Source of the DNA: Selenomonadaceae bacterium
GTDB taxonomy: Bacteria > Bacillota > Negativicutes > Selenomonadales > Selenomonadaceae
Length of the DNA stretch: 64,000 nt
NCBI GenBank assembly: GCA_017446845.1
Contig: JAFSOQ010000061.1
Location: 1 to 64,000, forward strand
Direction: 5' to 3'
Of this stretch, positions 50,211 through 59,432 are shown in pieces (position 1 is the stretch's first letter; every line of letters begins with the position of its first letter). Position numbers and translations under genes: made by a program. The notes below the pieces were generated by a model. That model was not told the DNA's origin, searched no databases, and saw only the letters and a list, made by a program, of their open reading frames with translations.

Positions 50211-52016
50211 ATGGAGTTGAAAGACTTGCACAAATTATTTTTGAAATTATTTTTAGCCGTCGTGCTGATGTTATTGGTCACACCGCGCACGACATTGGCA
50301 ATGCCCGAAATTTATCCCTTCGACCAATTAAGGAGCGGCATGAGCGGCAAAGCTTATACGGTCGTCGACGGCTCCGGCAAGATTGAAAATTTCGATGTAA
50401 ATATTATCGGCTTGACGGACGAAGGCAAAGGCTCCAAACGCATGATTATGGCGCAGGCGTCGGGCGAAGTCATAAAACGGACGGGCGGTATCTTGCAGGG
50501 CATGAGCGGCAGCCCCGTTTACATTAACGGCAAACTCGTCGGCGCACTCGCTGCCACGCTTAAGGAAATGGACCCTTACACCGTTTTTATCACGCCGATT
50601 GAAAGTATGATTGAACTTTGGACGCTCCCCGACCCCAAAGCCCAAGTAAATCATTTTAAAACCGTCAGAGTAATCAAAGAAGAAAATAAATCCGACGAAT
50701 CCGAAATGGAAGACGAATCAGCAGCTGAAGAAATTGACGAAGGCAACGAACCCGAAGAACTCGGCGCAATTTATTTGAGCGGTTTTGATGCGAACGGCGC
50801 AAAATTTTTACAGCGGGAATTGGGCTTGAAAAAATTGCAAGCACCGCCCGTTATACCCGAACGCGGCATTCAACTCGACGCAACCGTTGAACCCGGCTCG
50901 GCTTTGGGTGTAGCAATTATTTACGGCGATTTTTCTTTGGGCGCGACGGGTACTGTTACCGCCGTCGACGGCAAGAAAATTTTGGCGTTCGGACATTCCT
51001 TCACACACGGCGGCAACGTCAATTATTTCATGACGGATGCCTCGGTTATCGGCTCGGTGAGCGGTGCCATGGGTAACGGCGTCAAACTCGCGGGAATCGG
51101 TCACATTATCGGGCGCGTCAATCAAGACAGAGAATCGGGCATTGCAGGCATTTTGGGAACGTTCCCTGCCGTCGTGCCAATCACCGTCACGGTTAGAGAC
51201 AACTCGCTTGAAAAGCAGGAAACTTACAACGCGACGATTGCTTACAATGAAAATCTCGTTCCCAAGCTCGGCGCGTCGATTGCTTACACCGCATTGAGCA
51301 AAATGGCTGACTCGCTCGCCGAAAGCACTGTTGAAATTGATTTTAACGTCAAGACCAATGCTGTTGACGGCGGCGAATTGACTCGGAAAAATATGTTCTA
51401 TAATCCTTCGGACGTCGGTCAAGTTGCCGTCCTTGAACTCATGCAAGCTCTTAATCTCGTTTGCTCCAACACCAAGGAAGAGTCAAATATTTTCGGCGTC
51501 GACGTAAATATTTCTTTTGAGACGGAGCGGCGCACGGCGTCGATAATTTCCGTCACGCCCGACAAAAAAAGGGTTAAGCCCGGCGAAACGATTAACTTGA
51601 CTGTCGAGTTGCAACCCTATCGCAAGCCGACGGAAAAAGTTATCATGCCTTACACCGTACCTTTGACGGCGCGTCAAGGAAATTTGGCTTTGGAAATTCA
51701 CGGCGGCGCACTCGTTCCCGTCAATCAGGCAATGGCTAACGCGGGAATTATCACGGCTGATTCAAACAAAAGCTACGAAGAAAAAATTAAAGATTTCCTC
51801 AAGACCGGCAAAAATAATCAGCTCGTCGTTGAAGTCGGCGGCTCCAATGAAGTCAAAACCGATAAGCAAATTCGTCAAGAAATTGCTCAAGCCAAACGCG
51901 CTCAGGCTCGGCTGAAAAAGGAAGGTGTGACTTCCAAGAAAGTGGACAGCAAAGTTGACACGAACTATATAATTGATAACGTCATGCGCACTACTTTAAG
52001 CGTCGAAAAAGTTTAA
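50211..52016 (+). CDS. SpoIVB-type (S55) peptidase-domain protein
   Basis: A 601-residue protein with a signal anchor (residues 8-24, LFLKLFLAVVLMLLVTP; cleavage possible after TLA). The S55 domain follows (PFDQLRSGMSGKAYTVVDGS, then GGILQGMSGSPVYINGKLVG with the nucleophile region Ser99-Ser101 and IYGDFSLGATGTVTAVDGKK, LAFGHSFTHGG with His). SpoIVB cuts SpoIVFA in spore formation; homologues occur outside sporulation. The C-terminal 200 residues are beta-rich. GGAATG site close to the start, so the ribosome site is weak. Monocistronic before murA. Confidence 0.82.
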   Translation: MELKDLHKLFLKLFLAVVLMLLVTPRTTLAMPEIYPFDQLRSGMSGKAYTVVDGSGKIENFDVNIIGLTDEGKGSKRMIMAQASGEVIKRTGGILQGMSGSPVYINGKLVGALAATLKEMDPYTVFITPIESMIELWTLPDPKAQVNHFKTVRVIKEENKSDESEMEDESAAEEIDEGNEPEELGAIYLSGFDANGAKFLQRELGLKKLQAPPVIPERGIQLDATVEPGSALGVAIIYGDFSLGATGTVTAVDGKKILAFGHSFTHGGNVNYFMTDASVIGSVSGAMGNGVKLAGIGHIIGRVNQDRESGIAGILGTFPAVVPITVTVRDNSLEKQETYNATIAYNENLVPKLGASIAYTALSKMADSLAESTVEIDFNVKTNAVDGGELTRKNMFYNPSDVGQVAVLELMQALNLVCSNTKEESNIFGVDVNISFETERRTASIISVTPDKKRVKPGETINLTVELQPYRKPTEKVIMPYTVPLTARQGNLALEIHGGALVPVNQAMANAGIITADSNKSYEEKIKDFLKTGKNNQLVVEVGGSNEVKTDKQIRQEIAQAKRAQARLKKEGVTSKKVDSKVDTNYIIDNVMRTTLSVEKV

Positions 52017-52092
52017 TTTAGGAATAAGGAATCAGGAACCGGGAACTGGTTTAAACTCTTCCGGTTCCCAGTTCTTGGTTCCAAGTTCCTAA
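52017..52092. repeat. Heptamer array with inverted arm before murA
   Basis: TTAGGAA, TAAGGAA, TCAGGAA, CCGGGAA, CTGGTTT and the opposite sense CCGGTTC, CCAGTTC, TTGGTTC, CAAGTTC, CTAAGG. It starts at the S55 gene stop codon and its last unit ends in the murA ribosome site AAGGAGG. Confidence 0.9.
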
Positions 52093-52106
52093 GGAGGATT
52101 GAGATT

Positions 52107-53372
52107 TTGGAAATACTTGTAATAAAAGGCGGTAATCGATTGCGCGGCACGGTAAAAATCAGCGGCGCAAAAAATGCCGTCCTGCCTGTCATAGCGGCGA
52201 CGCTCCTCGGTCAAGACAAGGAGACTTGCTTGGACGAAGTGCCTAACCTCGACGACGTGCGAACTATCAGCGAAGTTTTGCGCACGCTCGGCGTCAAGGT
52301 TCGTCACGAGCCGGAAAACAATAAACTTTATGTCGATGCCTCGTCGATTGAAAATATAACTGCTCCTTATGATTTGGTCAGAAGAATGCGCGCTTCATTT
52401 TTGATAATGGGACCTTTGTTGGCTCGTTTGGGTTCGGCGAAAATTTCTTTGCCGGGCGGTTGCGCTATCGGAACTCGTCCGATTGATTTGCACTTGAAAG
52501 GCTTTGAGGCACTCGGCGCGAAAATTTCAATCGGGCACGGCTACATTGAAGCGGTTGCCCCCGACGGATTGAAGGGCGCACAAATTTATCTTGACTTCCC
52601 CAGCGTCGGCGCGACCGAAAATATTTTAATGGCGGCGTCGATGGCTCAAGGTCAAACGATTATCGAAAATCCCGCGCAGGAGCCGGAAATTGTCGACTTG
52701 GCAAATTATCTGAACATCATGGGCGCGAACATTCGCGGCGCGGGCACCAACGTCATAAAAGTTGAAGGCGCGAAAAAATTAATCGCTCGCGACTACACTA
52801 TTATTCCAGACCGAATCGAGGCGGGAACTTACATGATAGCCGCCGCAATGACGCGCGGTGACGTTTACATTGCCAACGCAATCAGCGAACACCTTAAACC
52901 CGTCATTGCCAAGCTCAAGGAAGCGGGCGTTAAAGTTATCGAGGACGTGGACGGTATCAGAGTTATTTGCGACCGTCGTCCGCGAGCCGTCGACATAAAA
53001 ACTTTGCCCTATCCCGGTTTCCCGACCGATATGCAAGCGCAATTCATGGCTATGCTTACAATTTCGCAGGGCACGAGCATGGTGACCGAAACTGTTTTTG
53101 AAAATCGATTTATGCACGTCGACGAACTGCGACGCATGGGCGCACGGATTAAAATTGACGGACGCACCTCGGTCGTCGAAGGTCAAGAAAAATTGACGGG
53201 CTGTCAAGTCAAAGCGACTGACCTCCGTGCAGGTGCTGCGATAGTTTTGGCGGCTCTCGTTGCCGAAGGTGAAACTCAAGTCGGTTATATTCACCACATT
53301 GACCGCGGCTATGATAATTTGGTTCAAAAACTTGTAAGCTTGGGCGCGGACATAAAACGTGTCGAACGATAA
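52107..53372 (+). CDS. murA: UDP-N-acetylglucosamine 1-carboxyvinyltransferase
   Basis: First committed step of peptidoglycan synthesis, transfer of enolpyruvate to UDP-GlcNAc. The 421-residue product begins [20 protein letters not shown], has the catalytic Cys119 in [17 protein letters not shown] (the fosfomycin target), [20 protein letters not shown] and the C-terminal [23 protein letters not shown] 52107 with AAGGAGG 10 bases upstream. Cys at the active loop means the protein should be fosfomycin sensitive. Confidence 0.95.
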   Translation: MEILVIKGGNRLRGTVKISGAKNAVLPVIAATLLGQDKETCLDEVPNLDDVRTISEVLRTLGVKVRHEPENNKLYVDASSIENITAPYDLVRRMRASFLIMGPLLARLGSAKISLPGGCAIGTRPIDLHLKGFEALGAKISIGHGYIEAVAPDGLKGAQIYLDFPSVGATENILMAASMAQGQTIIENPAQEPEIVDLANYLNIMGANIRGAGTNVIKVEGAKKLIARDYTIIPDRIEAGTYMIAAAMTRGDVYIANAISEHLKPVIAKLKEAGVKVIEDVDGIRVICDRRPRAVDIKTLPYPGFPTDMQAQFMAMLTISQGTSMVTETVFENRFMHVDELRRMGARIKIDGRTSVVEGQEKLTGCQVKATDLRAGAAIVLAALVAEGETQVGYIHHIDRGYDNLVQKLVSLGADIKRVER

Positions 53373-53378
53373 AAAAAT

Positions 53379-53413
53379 CGGCTGTCGATACCGGCAGTCA
53401 TTTTTTTTTTTTT
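53379..53413 (+). terminator. Terminator of murA
   Basis: GGCTGTCG-ATA-CCGGCAGTC with wobbles, followed by more than ten T residues. Seven bases after the murA stop. Confidence 0.8.
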
Positions 53414-53440
53414 GACAATATCGTTGTCATTTGCTACAAA
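53412..53440 (+). promoter_or_regulatory. Predicted promoter of the DUF4127 gene
   Basis: TTGACA (53412-53417), 17-base spacer, TACAAA (53435-53440). The spacer contains the right arm of an inverted repeat TGACA-N7-TGTCA. It begins in the T-run of the murA terminator. Confidence 0.65.
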
Positions 53441-53470
53441 AGGTTTGAATTTTATTAAGGAGGAATCTTT

Positions 53471-55030
53471 ATGCTGAAAAAATTTTTCTTGACGCTCGCT
53501 GTAATTTTTTTCCTCATGCCGAGCGTTTACGCTGAAAGAATTTTATTCATTCCGCACGACGACCGCCCTGTTTCTTCTCAACATCCCGCTGATGTCGTCG
53601 CTCAGCTCGGTTACGAAGTTATTTCGCCGCCGACCGAACTTTTGACGCAGCCCGAAGAACTTTGGGCTTGGTTTTTCGAGAACGCACCTTTCGCGAATGC
53701 CGCAGTTGTCTCCTCTGACGCGCTGCTTTACAAAGGTTTGATTCCTTCGCGCTCTCACGAAATTCCCGCGGAAGTTTTAAATTCTCGCGTCGAAAATTTT
53801 AAAATCCTCCGTGAAAAAAATCCGAATCTCAATTTATATCTTTTCGGCTCGCTTATGCGTACTCCTCATGTCGGCACGCCGGGTGACCGCGAAGAACCTG
53901 CCTATTACGGGCAATACGGCACGCAAATTTTCCAACTCACCAGGCTTTTGGATAAGCAGGAAATTTCCAAACTCAGCGGCGCGGAGAAAAAATATCTCGC
54001 CGAACTTGAAAAGGCAATTCCCGACGAAATTTTGGACGATTGGTTCGCTCGTCGGGCAAAAAATCTTGCCGCCACGAAAAAACTTTTGGACTTCACGCAC
54101 GACGATATTATTAACTTTTTTATCATCGGTCGCGACGATAACGCCCCGCTCAGTCAAACTCACCGCGAAAATCGTCAGCTGCTCGAATACATGAAAAATA
54201 TTCCGAAGACTAAGGCTCAATCGCACGCCGGCATTGATGAATTTGCCATGTTGCTTTTAACTCGCGCCGTAAATGATTTAAATTGCGACCTGCCCTTCGT
54301 AAATGTTCAATTTAATCGCGGCGTCGGCGCAAAAACTATCCCGCATTACTCCGACGAGGAAATTGGGCAGTCAATTCGCGACGAAATCGTAATTGCGGGT
54401 GGCATGTTCGTTCCCAAGCCCGAACGCGCCGATTTTGTCCTCTACGTCAATACCGACCCTAAAGGCAATAATTACGAGCCGCACAATTCCTGCCCGCCGG
54501 TACCTTTGAGTAAAAAAATGGAAAAATATTTTGCTCGCAACGCTGAATATTTCTCCGCAATGGTTGAGGACGCCGTTAATAAAAATTTGCCCGTCGGTAT
54601 CGCCGATATTATTGACGCGAACGGCGCAGATAATTTTTTGATGGAGCAACTCTATGAGAAAAATTTGCTCTTCAAGCTGCAGGCTTACGGCGGCTGGAAT
54701 ACTGCGACCAATACTTCGGGCTTTGCAATCGGCACGGGAATTCTCGCAAAAAAAATGAGCCGTCACTCGATTGACAGACTCCTTGCCACGCGCTACCTCG
54801 ACGATTGGGCTTATCAGGCAAACGTCCGCACCCAAATCGCCGATTACCTTACGAAATATCCGAATCCCTATTCAATTTTCTTGAACCTTAGAGAATATGA
54901 GCCGGAAGTCGTCAAGCGCAAAAATGTTCTTATGCACGAGTTCGCCGTCAAGTATTTTCCTCAGTGGAATAATTTTGTTGTCTCGAATCCGTGGCACAGA
55001 ATGTTTGAGTGCCGAATTGACTTTGACTAA
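53471..55030 (+). CDS. DUF4127 family exported protein
   Basis: A 519-residue protein with a Sec signal peptide (FFLTLAVIFFLMPSVYA, residues 5-21). ILFIPHDDRPVSSQHPADVV is the hallmark beginning of DUF4127; SSDALLYKGLIPSRSHEIP, FIIGRDDNAPLSQTHRENR and YGGWNTATNTSGFAIGTGIL are further conserved blocks. The family is of unknown function, found in Firmicutes, and the Asp/His-rich blocks suggest a hydrolase. AAGGAGG site 7 bases before ATG 53471. Its 3' end overlaps the convergent hypF by 83 bases. Confidence 0.85.
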   Translation: MLKKFFLTLAVIFFLMPSVYAERILFIPHDDRPVSSQHPADVVAQLGYEVISPPTELLTQPEELWAWFFENAPFANAAVVSSDALLYKGLIPSRSHEIPAEVLNSRVENFKILREKNPNLNLYLFGSLMRTPHVGTPGDREEPAYYGQYGTQIFQLTRLLDKQEISKLSGAEKKYLAELEKAIPDEILDDWFARRAKNLAATKKLLDFTHDDIINFFIIGRDDNAPLSQTHRENRQLLEYMKNIPKTKAQSHAGIDEFAMLLLTRAVNDLNCDLPFVNVQFNRGVGAKTIPHYSDEEIGQSIRDEIVIAGGMFVPKPERADFVLYVNTDPKGNNYEPHNSCPPVPLSKKMEKYFARNAEYFSAMVEDAVNKNLPVGIADIIDANGADNFLMEQLYEKNLLFKLQAYGGWNTATNTSGFAIGTGILAKKMSRHSIDRLLATRYLDDWAYQANVRTQIADYLTKYPNPYSIFLNLREYEPEVVKRKNVLMHEFAVKYFPQWNNFVVSNPWHRMFECRIDFD

Positions 55031-57248
55031 CGTAAACCGCTTGACCGAGACAAATTCCGCCGTCGTTGGGCGGGATAAGTTCATGACGTAAAATTTTTAA
55101 ACTTCGACGACGCAATTTTTCAATCGTCAACGAAGTCAGCAACGAATTTTGAAATACGCCGCCGCTCAATGCGACGGTTTTTATTTTTGTTAGCTCGCTT
55201 ATCTCAAAAACTTTTTGCGCAGTCATTTCGGCAAGTCGTTCGTGAAATAATCTTGCCAAGTCGCAAATATTTTCTCCGTTCATGCGTCGAGTTAAAATCT
55301 CGTCAAAAATTTCGTTTGTCGTCATGTAGGAACCGGGAACCGGGAACTGGGAACTAGATTTTTCGGCGGCGGCTTGAAGTTTCATCGCGGCTTCACCTTC
55401 GTAGCTCGAAACTTTGCAAATATCCAAAATCGCGGCTACTGCGTCGAAAATTCTGCCGACACTCGTCGAACGCACGCAATTTATATTTTTATCAAGCAAA
55501 AATTTTTGTCCGAGTAAATTTTTTTCGTCGGCAAGATTTAACTCGCGGGCAAGCTCAAAATTTTTCATCAGCGCAACGGCAATGCGCCAACCTTCGCGCG
55601 AAGATTTATCGCCGCCCGCTTGAGTAAACGGTTTAATCGACGCGACGCGCTCAAAATTTTTCGTGTCGCAAATAAAAAATTCGCCGCCCCAAATCGTGCC
55701 GTCAAGTCCGTAGCCCGTGCCGTCGAACGCAACGCCGATAACTTCGCCGTGAAAATTATTTTCCGCCATGCAACTCAAAATGTGCGCGTAGTGATGCTGA
55801 ACTTTAATCAGCGGCAAGTCAAATTCCTTAGAAATTTTTTCGGCAAGTGCGGTCGTCTGATAGCGCGGGTGTAAATCGCAGGCAATGACTTCGGGATTAA
55901 TCTCAAGCAAATTTTTCATGCGGGCAATCGATTTTTCCAAAACTTCAACGGTGCGCAGGTCGCTGACGTCTCCGATATACGGCGAGGCATAAAATAAATT
56001 GTTCTTCGCGAGGCAAAAAGTGTTCTTGAGTTCGCCGCCAATCGCCAAGACGGATTTTTTATTTGAATCGTAAAAAATCGGGAGCGGAGCAAATCCTCGA
56101 CTGCGCCGAATCATCGACGGTCGGTCGTCTATAAAGTCCATGACGGAATCATCTGCGCGGAGTAAAATTTTTCTGTCGTGACTTAGAATCGCGTCGCAGT
56201 AATCAAAATTTTTCTGCGCGTCATCGTCATCAATCGTAATCGGCACGCCCGAAGGATTTCCGCTCGTCATAATCAGCGCGTCGGGAAAATTTTTAAGCTC
56301 GTCCGGAAAATCAAAGATTAAAAGATGTAACGGCGTATAAGGCAGCATGACACCGAGTTTATTTATATCGGGCGCAACGTTTTCAGCGATTGAGCCGATT
56401 TTTTTTCGCAAAAGTACGATTGGCTTTTGAGGACTGTCCAAAAAAGATTTTTCTACGTCGGATAAAAAACATTCGCGTTCGACGGCGGCAATATCTTTGA
56501 ACATGACGGCAAAAGGTTTTGTCGGACGAGTTTTTGAATCGCGCAACTTTTGAACGGCTGAAAAATTTCTCGCGTCGCAAGCCAAATGAAAGCCGCCGAT
56601 ACCTTTTATCGCGACAATTCCGCCGTCCGCCAAAATTTTTCTGACGTGACGAATCGCATCCCAATTCCTAATTCCTAATTCCTCATTCCCAATTAAATAA
56701 ACTTCGGGACCGCAATCGTTGCAACAAATCGGCTGAGCGTCAAAGCGTCGGCTGTTCGGATTAAAATATTCTTCGGCGCAAGAATCGCACATGGGAAAAT
56801 CACTCATGGAAGTGCGTTCGCGGTCGTAAGGCATATTTTTTAAAATGGTCAAGCGCGGACCGCAAGCCGTGCAATTTATAAACGGGTGCAGATATCGGCG
56901 GTCATTCGGATTAAAAAGTTCTTCCTTGCATTTTTCGCAGATTGCAATGTCGGGCGAAACGAAAATATCTCCCGCCTCGTGAACGCTGTCGATAATTTGG
57001 AAGTCGGAAAATTTTTTATCGGGCAAATTATTCACGTCGACCTTTAAAATTGCCGAGCGCGGAGGATTTTTAGTTTGGAGCGCGTCTAAAAAATTTTTCA
57101 AGTCAAAGTCGGAACCTTGAGCAAAAATTTCGACGTAAGAGCCGCGATTGGCGACGGTGCCGACGATTTTAAATTCATTGGCGATTCGGCTGACGAACGG
57201 TCGAAAGCCGACGCCTTGCACAATCCCGAAAATTTTTATGTTGAGCAA
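54948..57248 (-). CDS. hypF: Carbamoyltransferase HypF, with repeat-derived insertions
   Basis: Makes the thiocarbamate used for the CN ligands of NiFe hydrogenase. The 766-residue product has an acylphosphatase domain (residues 1-90, GIVQGVGFRPFVSRIANEF), two zinc-finger pairs (CEKCKEELFNPNDRRYLHPF, CDSCAEEYFNPNSRR, CCNDCGP), a YrdC-like domain (GIGGFHLACDARNFSAVQKL) and a Kae1-like domain (VQHHYAHILSCMAEN). Two 7-bp arrays lie in frame and code NEELGIRNW (about 187-195) and SQFPVPGS (about 632-640). The C-terminal 30 residues past GGICLGQAVY overlap the DUF4127 gene. No other hyp gene is near. Confidence 0.9.
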   Translation of the reverse strand: MLNIKIFGIVQGVGFRPFVSRIANEFKIVGTVANRGSYVEIFAQGSDFDLKNFLDALQTKNPPRSAILKVDVNNLPDKKFSDFQIIDSVHEAGDIFVSPDIAICEKCKEELFNPNDRRYLHPFINCTACGPRLTILKNMPYDRERTSMSDFPMCDSCAEEYFNPNSRRFDAQPICCNDCGPEVYLIGNEELGIRNWDAIRHVRKILADGGIVAIKGIGGFHLACDARNFSAVQKLRDSKTRPTKPFAVMFKDIAAVERECFLSDVEKSFLDSPQKPIVLLRKKIGSIAENVAPDINKLGVMLPYTPLHLLIFDFPDELKNFPDALIMTSGNPSGVPITIDDDDAQKNFDYCDAILSHDRKILLRADDSVMDFIDDRPSMIRRSRGFAPLPIFYDSNKKSVLAIGGELKNTFCLAKNNLFYASPYIGDVSDLRTVEVLEKSIARMKNLLEINPEVIACDLHPRYQTTALAEKISKEFDLPLIKVQHHYAHILSCMAENNFHGEVIGVAFDGTGYGLDGTIWGGEFFICDTKNFERVASIKPFTQAGGDKSSREGWRIAVALMKNFELARELNLADEKNLLGQKFLLDKNINCVRSTSVGRIFDAVAAILDICKVSSYEGEAAMKLQAAAEKSSSQFPVPGSYMTTNEIFDEILTRRMNGENICDLARLFHERLAEMTAQKVFEISELTKIKTVALSGGVFQNSLLTSLTIEKLRRRSLKILRHELIPPNDGGICLGQAVYVSQSQFGTQTFCATDSRQQNYSTEENT
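55328..55357. repeat. Heptamer array inside hypF (second insertion)
   Basis: AGGAACC, GGGAACC, GGGAACT, GGGAACT, AG on the forward strand; coding on the reverse strand for SQFPVPGS between KLQAAAEKS and YMTTNEIF. Confidence 0.85.
56660..56694. repeat. Heptamer array inside hypF (first insertion)
   Basis: CCCAATT, CCTAATT, CCTAATT, CCTCATT, CCCAATT on the forward strand; coding on the reverse strand for LIGNEELGIRNW between the last zinc finger and the YrdC-like domain. Confidence 0.9.
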
Positions 57249-57369
57249 AATAATTCGCCTCCCGCGCAGATTTTAGCAAAAAAATTTTCACCATGCCATA
57301 AACGCGGTGAGAAGCTTAAAAATTTTATAATGTTGGACGCGACAGCTGTTCCGTCGCTTTTAAAGCGAC

Positions 57370-57400
57370 AAAAAATCCCGCCGCATTGACGGGAGAAAAT
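57370..57400 (-). terminator. Terminator of plsC
   Basis: Reverse strand TCCCGTC-AATGC-GGCGGGA and TTTTTT. Separates plsC from hypF downstream. Confidence 0.75.
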
Positions 57401-57403
57401 TTT

Positions 57404-58000
57404 TTATGACGCACTTGCTTTAAGCTTGGCAATTTCTTTCATGATTTCTTGCGCGAAATTTTCCAGAGCCTCTTTATCTTTGGTCGAGCCGGAAAATTTA
57501 ATCGGCGTGCCGTAGACGACGGCAGGTCTCGGAAAAAATTTTTCTTTGGAAAAAATTTTCTCGGTGTTGATAATGGCGGCGGGAATAATCGGAGCTTTGG
57601 TCATAGCCGCAATCAAACTGACACCCGACGCCGCTTTTCCGAGCTTGCCTGTTTTCGAACGCGTACCTTCAGGGAAAATTCCGAAACATTTGCCGTCCTT
57701 TAGAATTTTAATCGCAGTTTTAATCGCAGCTTTATCGGCGGCACCGCGCTTGACGGGGAAGACGTAAAGGCCGCGACAAATCGCAGCCATAATCGGATTT
57801 TTAAAAAGTTCTTCCTTGCCCATGTAACAAATTTCGCGGTCAATGAACGTTCCGAGGAAGGGCGGGTCCCAGTTGCTCACGTGATTGGCAGCCAAAATAA
57901 ATGCGCCGTCTTCGGGAATATTTTCCGTGCCGATTATTCGCGTCCGCAAAATTGTTCCGAACCAAAAACGACACAATACTTTAAAAATTTTATAGAACAT
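57404..58000 (-). CDS. plsC: 1-acyl-sn-glycerol-3-phosphate acyltransferase
   Basis: A 198-residue membrane-associated acyltransferase making phosphatidic acid. Motif I NHVSNWDPPFLG (HX4D type with His and Asp), motif II around KRGAADKAAIKTAIKILKDG, motif III FPEGTRSKTGKLGKAASGVS, and IIPAAIINTEKIF. Usual length. ATG 58000 with TTGGAGGAA upstream (the site lies in the end of a possible tiny ORF). A terminator ends it before hypF. Confidence 0.9.
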   Translation of the reverse strand: MFYKIFKVLCRFWFGTILRTRIIGTENIPEDGAFILAANHVSNWDPPFLGTFIDREICYMGKEELFKNPIMAAICRGLYVFPVKRGAADKAAIKTAIKILKDGKCFGIFPEGTRSKTGKLGKAASGVSLIAAMTKAPIIPAAIINTEKIFSKEKFFPRPAVVYGTPIKFSGSTKDKEALENFAQEIMKEIAKLKASAS

Positions 58001-58009
58001 GAAAGTTAA

Positions 58010-58123
58010 TTATTCCTCCAAAAAAATTTTACAAAAAGCTTCGGATTTTTGCGCCAATTCCTTTTTGTCGTAAAGGTCGGGAAGCAGCTTGCAAGGTTTT
58101 CCTTTAGATTTTAACAGAAACAT
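58010..58123 (-). CDS. Possible 37-residue small ORF upstream of plsC
   Basis: Reverse-strand ATG 58123 opens MFLLKSKGKPCKLLPDLYDK and runs to TAA at 58010, whose last codons hold the plsC ribosome site GGAGGAA. No clear own ribosome site. It may be a gene end left over from deletion. Not recognised. Confidence 0.25.
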   Translation of the reverse strand: MFLLKSKGKPCKLLPDLYDKKELAQKSEAFCKIFLEE

Positions 58124-58258
58124 TTCAGGCGTTCAATATTTTTTCCCGCTGAGTTTTCGACGCGGAAATTATTCGCGCGACGGCTTACAATTTATTACTC
58201 GAGGCTTAAAATATATGATAAAATATTTGCAACTCAAAATGAAAAGTGGAGATGACTT

Positions 58259-58981
58259 ATGAGCAAAATCAACCGATATCCTACCGATGAGGAAGCAAAA
58301 AAAATGATTGTGGAAATCGGGCGGCGCATGTATATGAAGAATTTCGTAGCTGCCAATGATGGAAACATTTCCTGCAAGGTTGACGACGAAACAATTTGGA
58401 CAACACCTACCGGGGTTTCCAAAGGATTTATGTCCGAAGATGAGATGGTCAAAATGCATCTGGACGGAACAGTTATTCGTCAAGGGGAACGGGCTCCTTC
58501 CAGCGAAGTAAAAATGCATCTGCGAATTTACAATGAAAGAAAAGACGTTATGGCGGTATGCCATGCACATCCGCCCGTTGCCACGTCTTTTGCAATCGCC
58601 GGGATGGCTCTTAATCAAGCAATTTATCCGGAAGCAATCGTAAACTTGGGAATTGTTCCTTGCGTTCATTATGAAACGCCCGGCTCTCATAAACTCCCTG
58701 ATTCCATTGCACCATATGTTCGGGATTACAATGCCCTGTTGCTGGCAAATCATGGCGCGGTCAGTTGGGGAACTTCACTCATGGAAGCTTGGTACCGACT
58801 GGAATCCACGGAGCATTATGCCATGATTATCATGTACAGCATCAATGTTATAGGAAAGGCAAATGTGCTTTCTTGCAATCAGATAAACGAGCTGATTCAA
58901 TTAAGAAAAAAAATGGGTATCACTTCCGGCGGCGTCCCTTACGGCAATACAAAATCCTGTAATCTTACAGACGAGGTTTAG
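58259..58981 (+). CDS. Class II aldolase (L-fuculose-phosphate aldolase-like)
   Basis: A 240-residue zinc aldolase/epimerase: MIVEIGRRMYMKNFVAANDG, NISCKVDDETIWTTPTGVSK, SSEVKMHLRIYNERKDVMAV (catalytic Glu), CHAHPPVATSFAIAG (two zinc His), YNALLLANHGAVSWGTSLME (third His). Cleaves a phosphorylated keto-sugar to DHAP and an aldehyde; the exact sugar is not known. Its bases are less AT-rich in the third position pattern and lack the AAAATTTT strings that mark neighbours, suggesting later acquisition. GTGGAGA site before ATG 58259. No sugar kinase or isomerase gene is adjacent. Confidence 0.85.
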   Translation: MSKINRYPTDEEAKKMIVEIGRRMYMKNFVAANDGNISCKVDDETIWTTPTGVSKGFMSEDEMVKMHLDGTVIRQGERAPSSEVKMHLRIYNERKDVMAVCHAHPPVATSFAIAGMALNQAIYPEAIVNLGIVPCVHYETPGSHKLPDSIAPYVRDYNALLLANHGAVSWGTSLMEAWYRLESTEHYAMIIMYSINVIGKANVLSCNQINELIQLRKKMGITSGGVPYGNTKSCNLTDEV

Positions 58982-59180
58982 CTTGGAAAAGCATTTACCC
59001 TCGCGTCGAAAATATTTCGCCTCGGCTGAAGTCAGGGTTTAGTGAGGTGGATTTTGTCTCGCCCGAATATCTGCCTCGTTGGTCTAACTGTTTATATAGA
59101 TTAGAATAAGATTTACGATTCGTCTCCTCAGCCTTAAGAAATTTGAAAAAATCGAAAGGACAACCTTTGGCAGAAAAAGA

Positions 59181-59432
59181 TTGCAAAAAGCCTTCCGGAA
59201 TGTGTCAGATAGTGGCATTAGTGATTTCGCCGGTCCAAATTCTGTAAAGTTTGTGTCCACTTTTACATCATTATATATCCATGAGGCAGATACCCTGAGC
59301 GTTGCAGCAGGAAATGTAACTGTCAGCAGCGGTGCCGGCGACGATACTTTGTCGGGCGGCAAAGTTATTTTCAGTAATGTCATTAACGGTACGACTCATA
59401 CGATAAGCGGCAAAAACTCAAATAGACGTTAA
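59181..59432 (+). pseudogene. RTX-type fragment
   Basis: About 83 codons from TTG 59181. The part SVAAGNVTVSSGAGDDTLSG is an RTX-like calcium-binding repeat, similar in style to the large protein at 13128-17945. No ribosome site, and no complete domain. It may be a remnant of a second RTX gene lost by deletion. Frames around it are broken. Confidence 0.5.
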
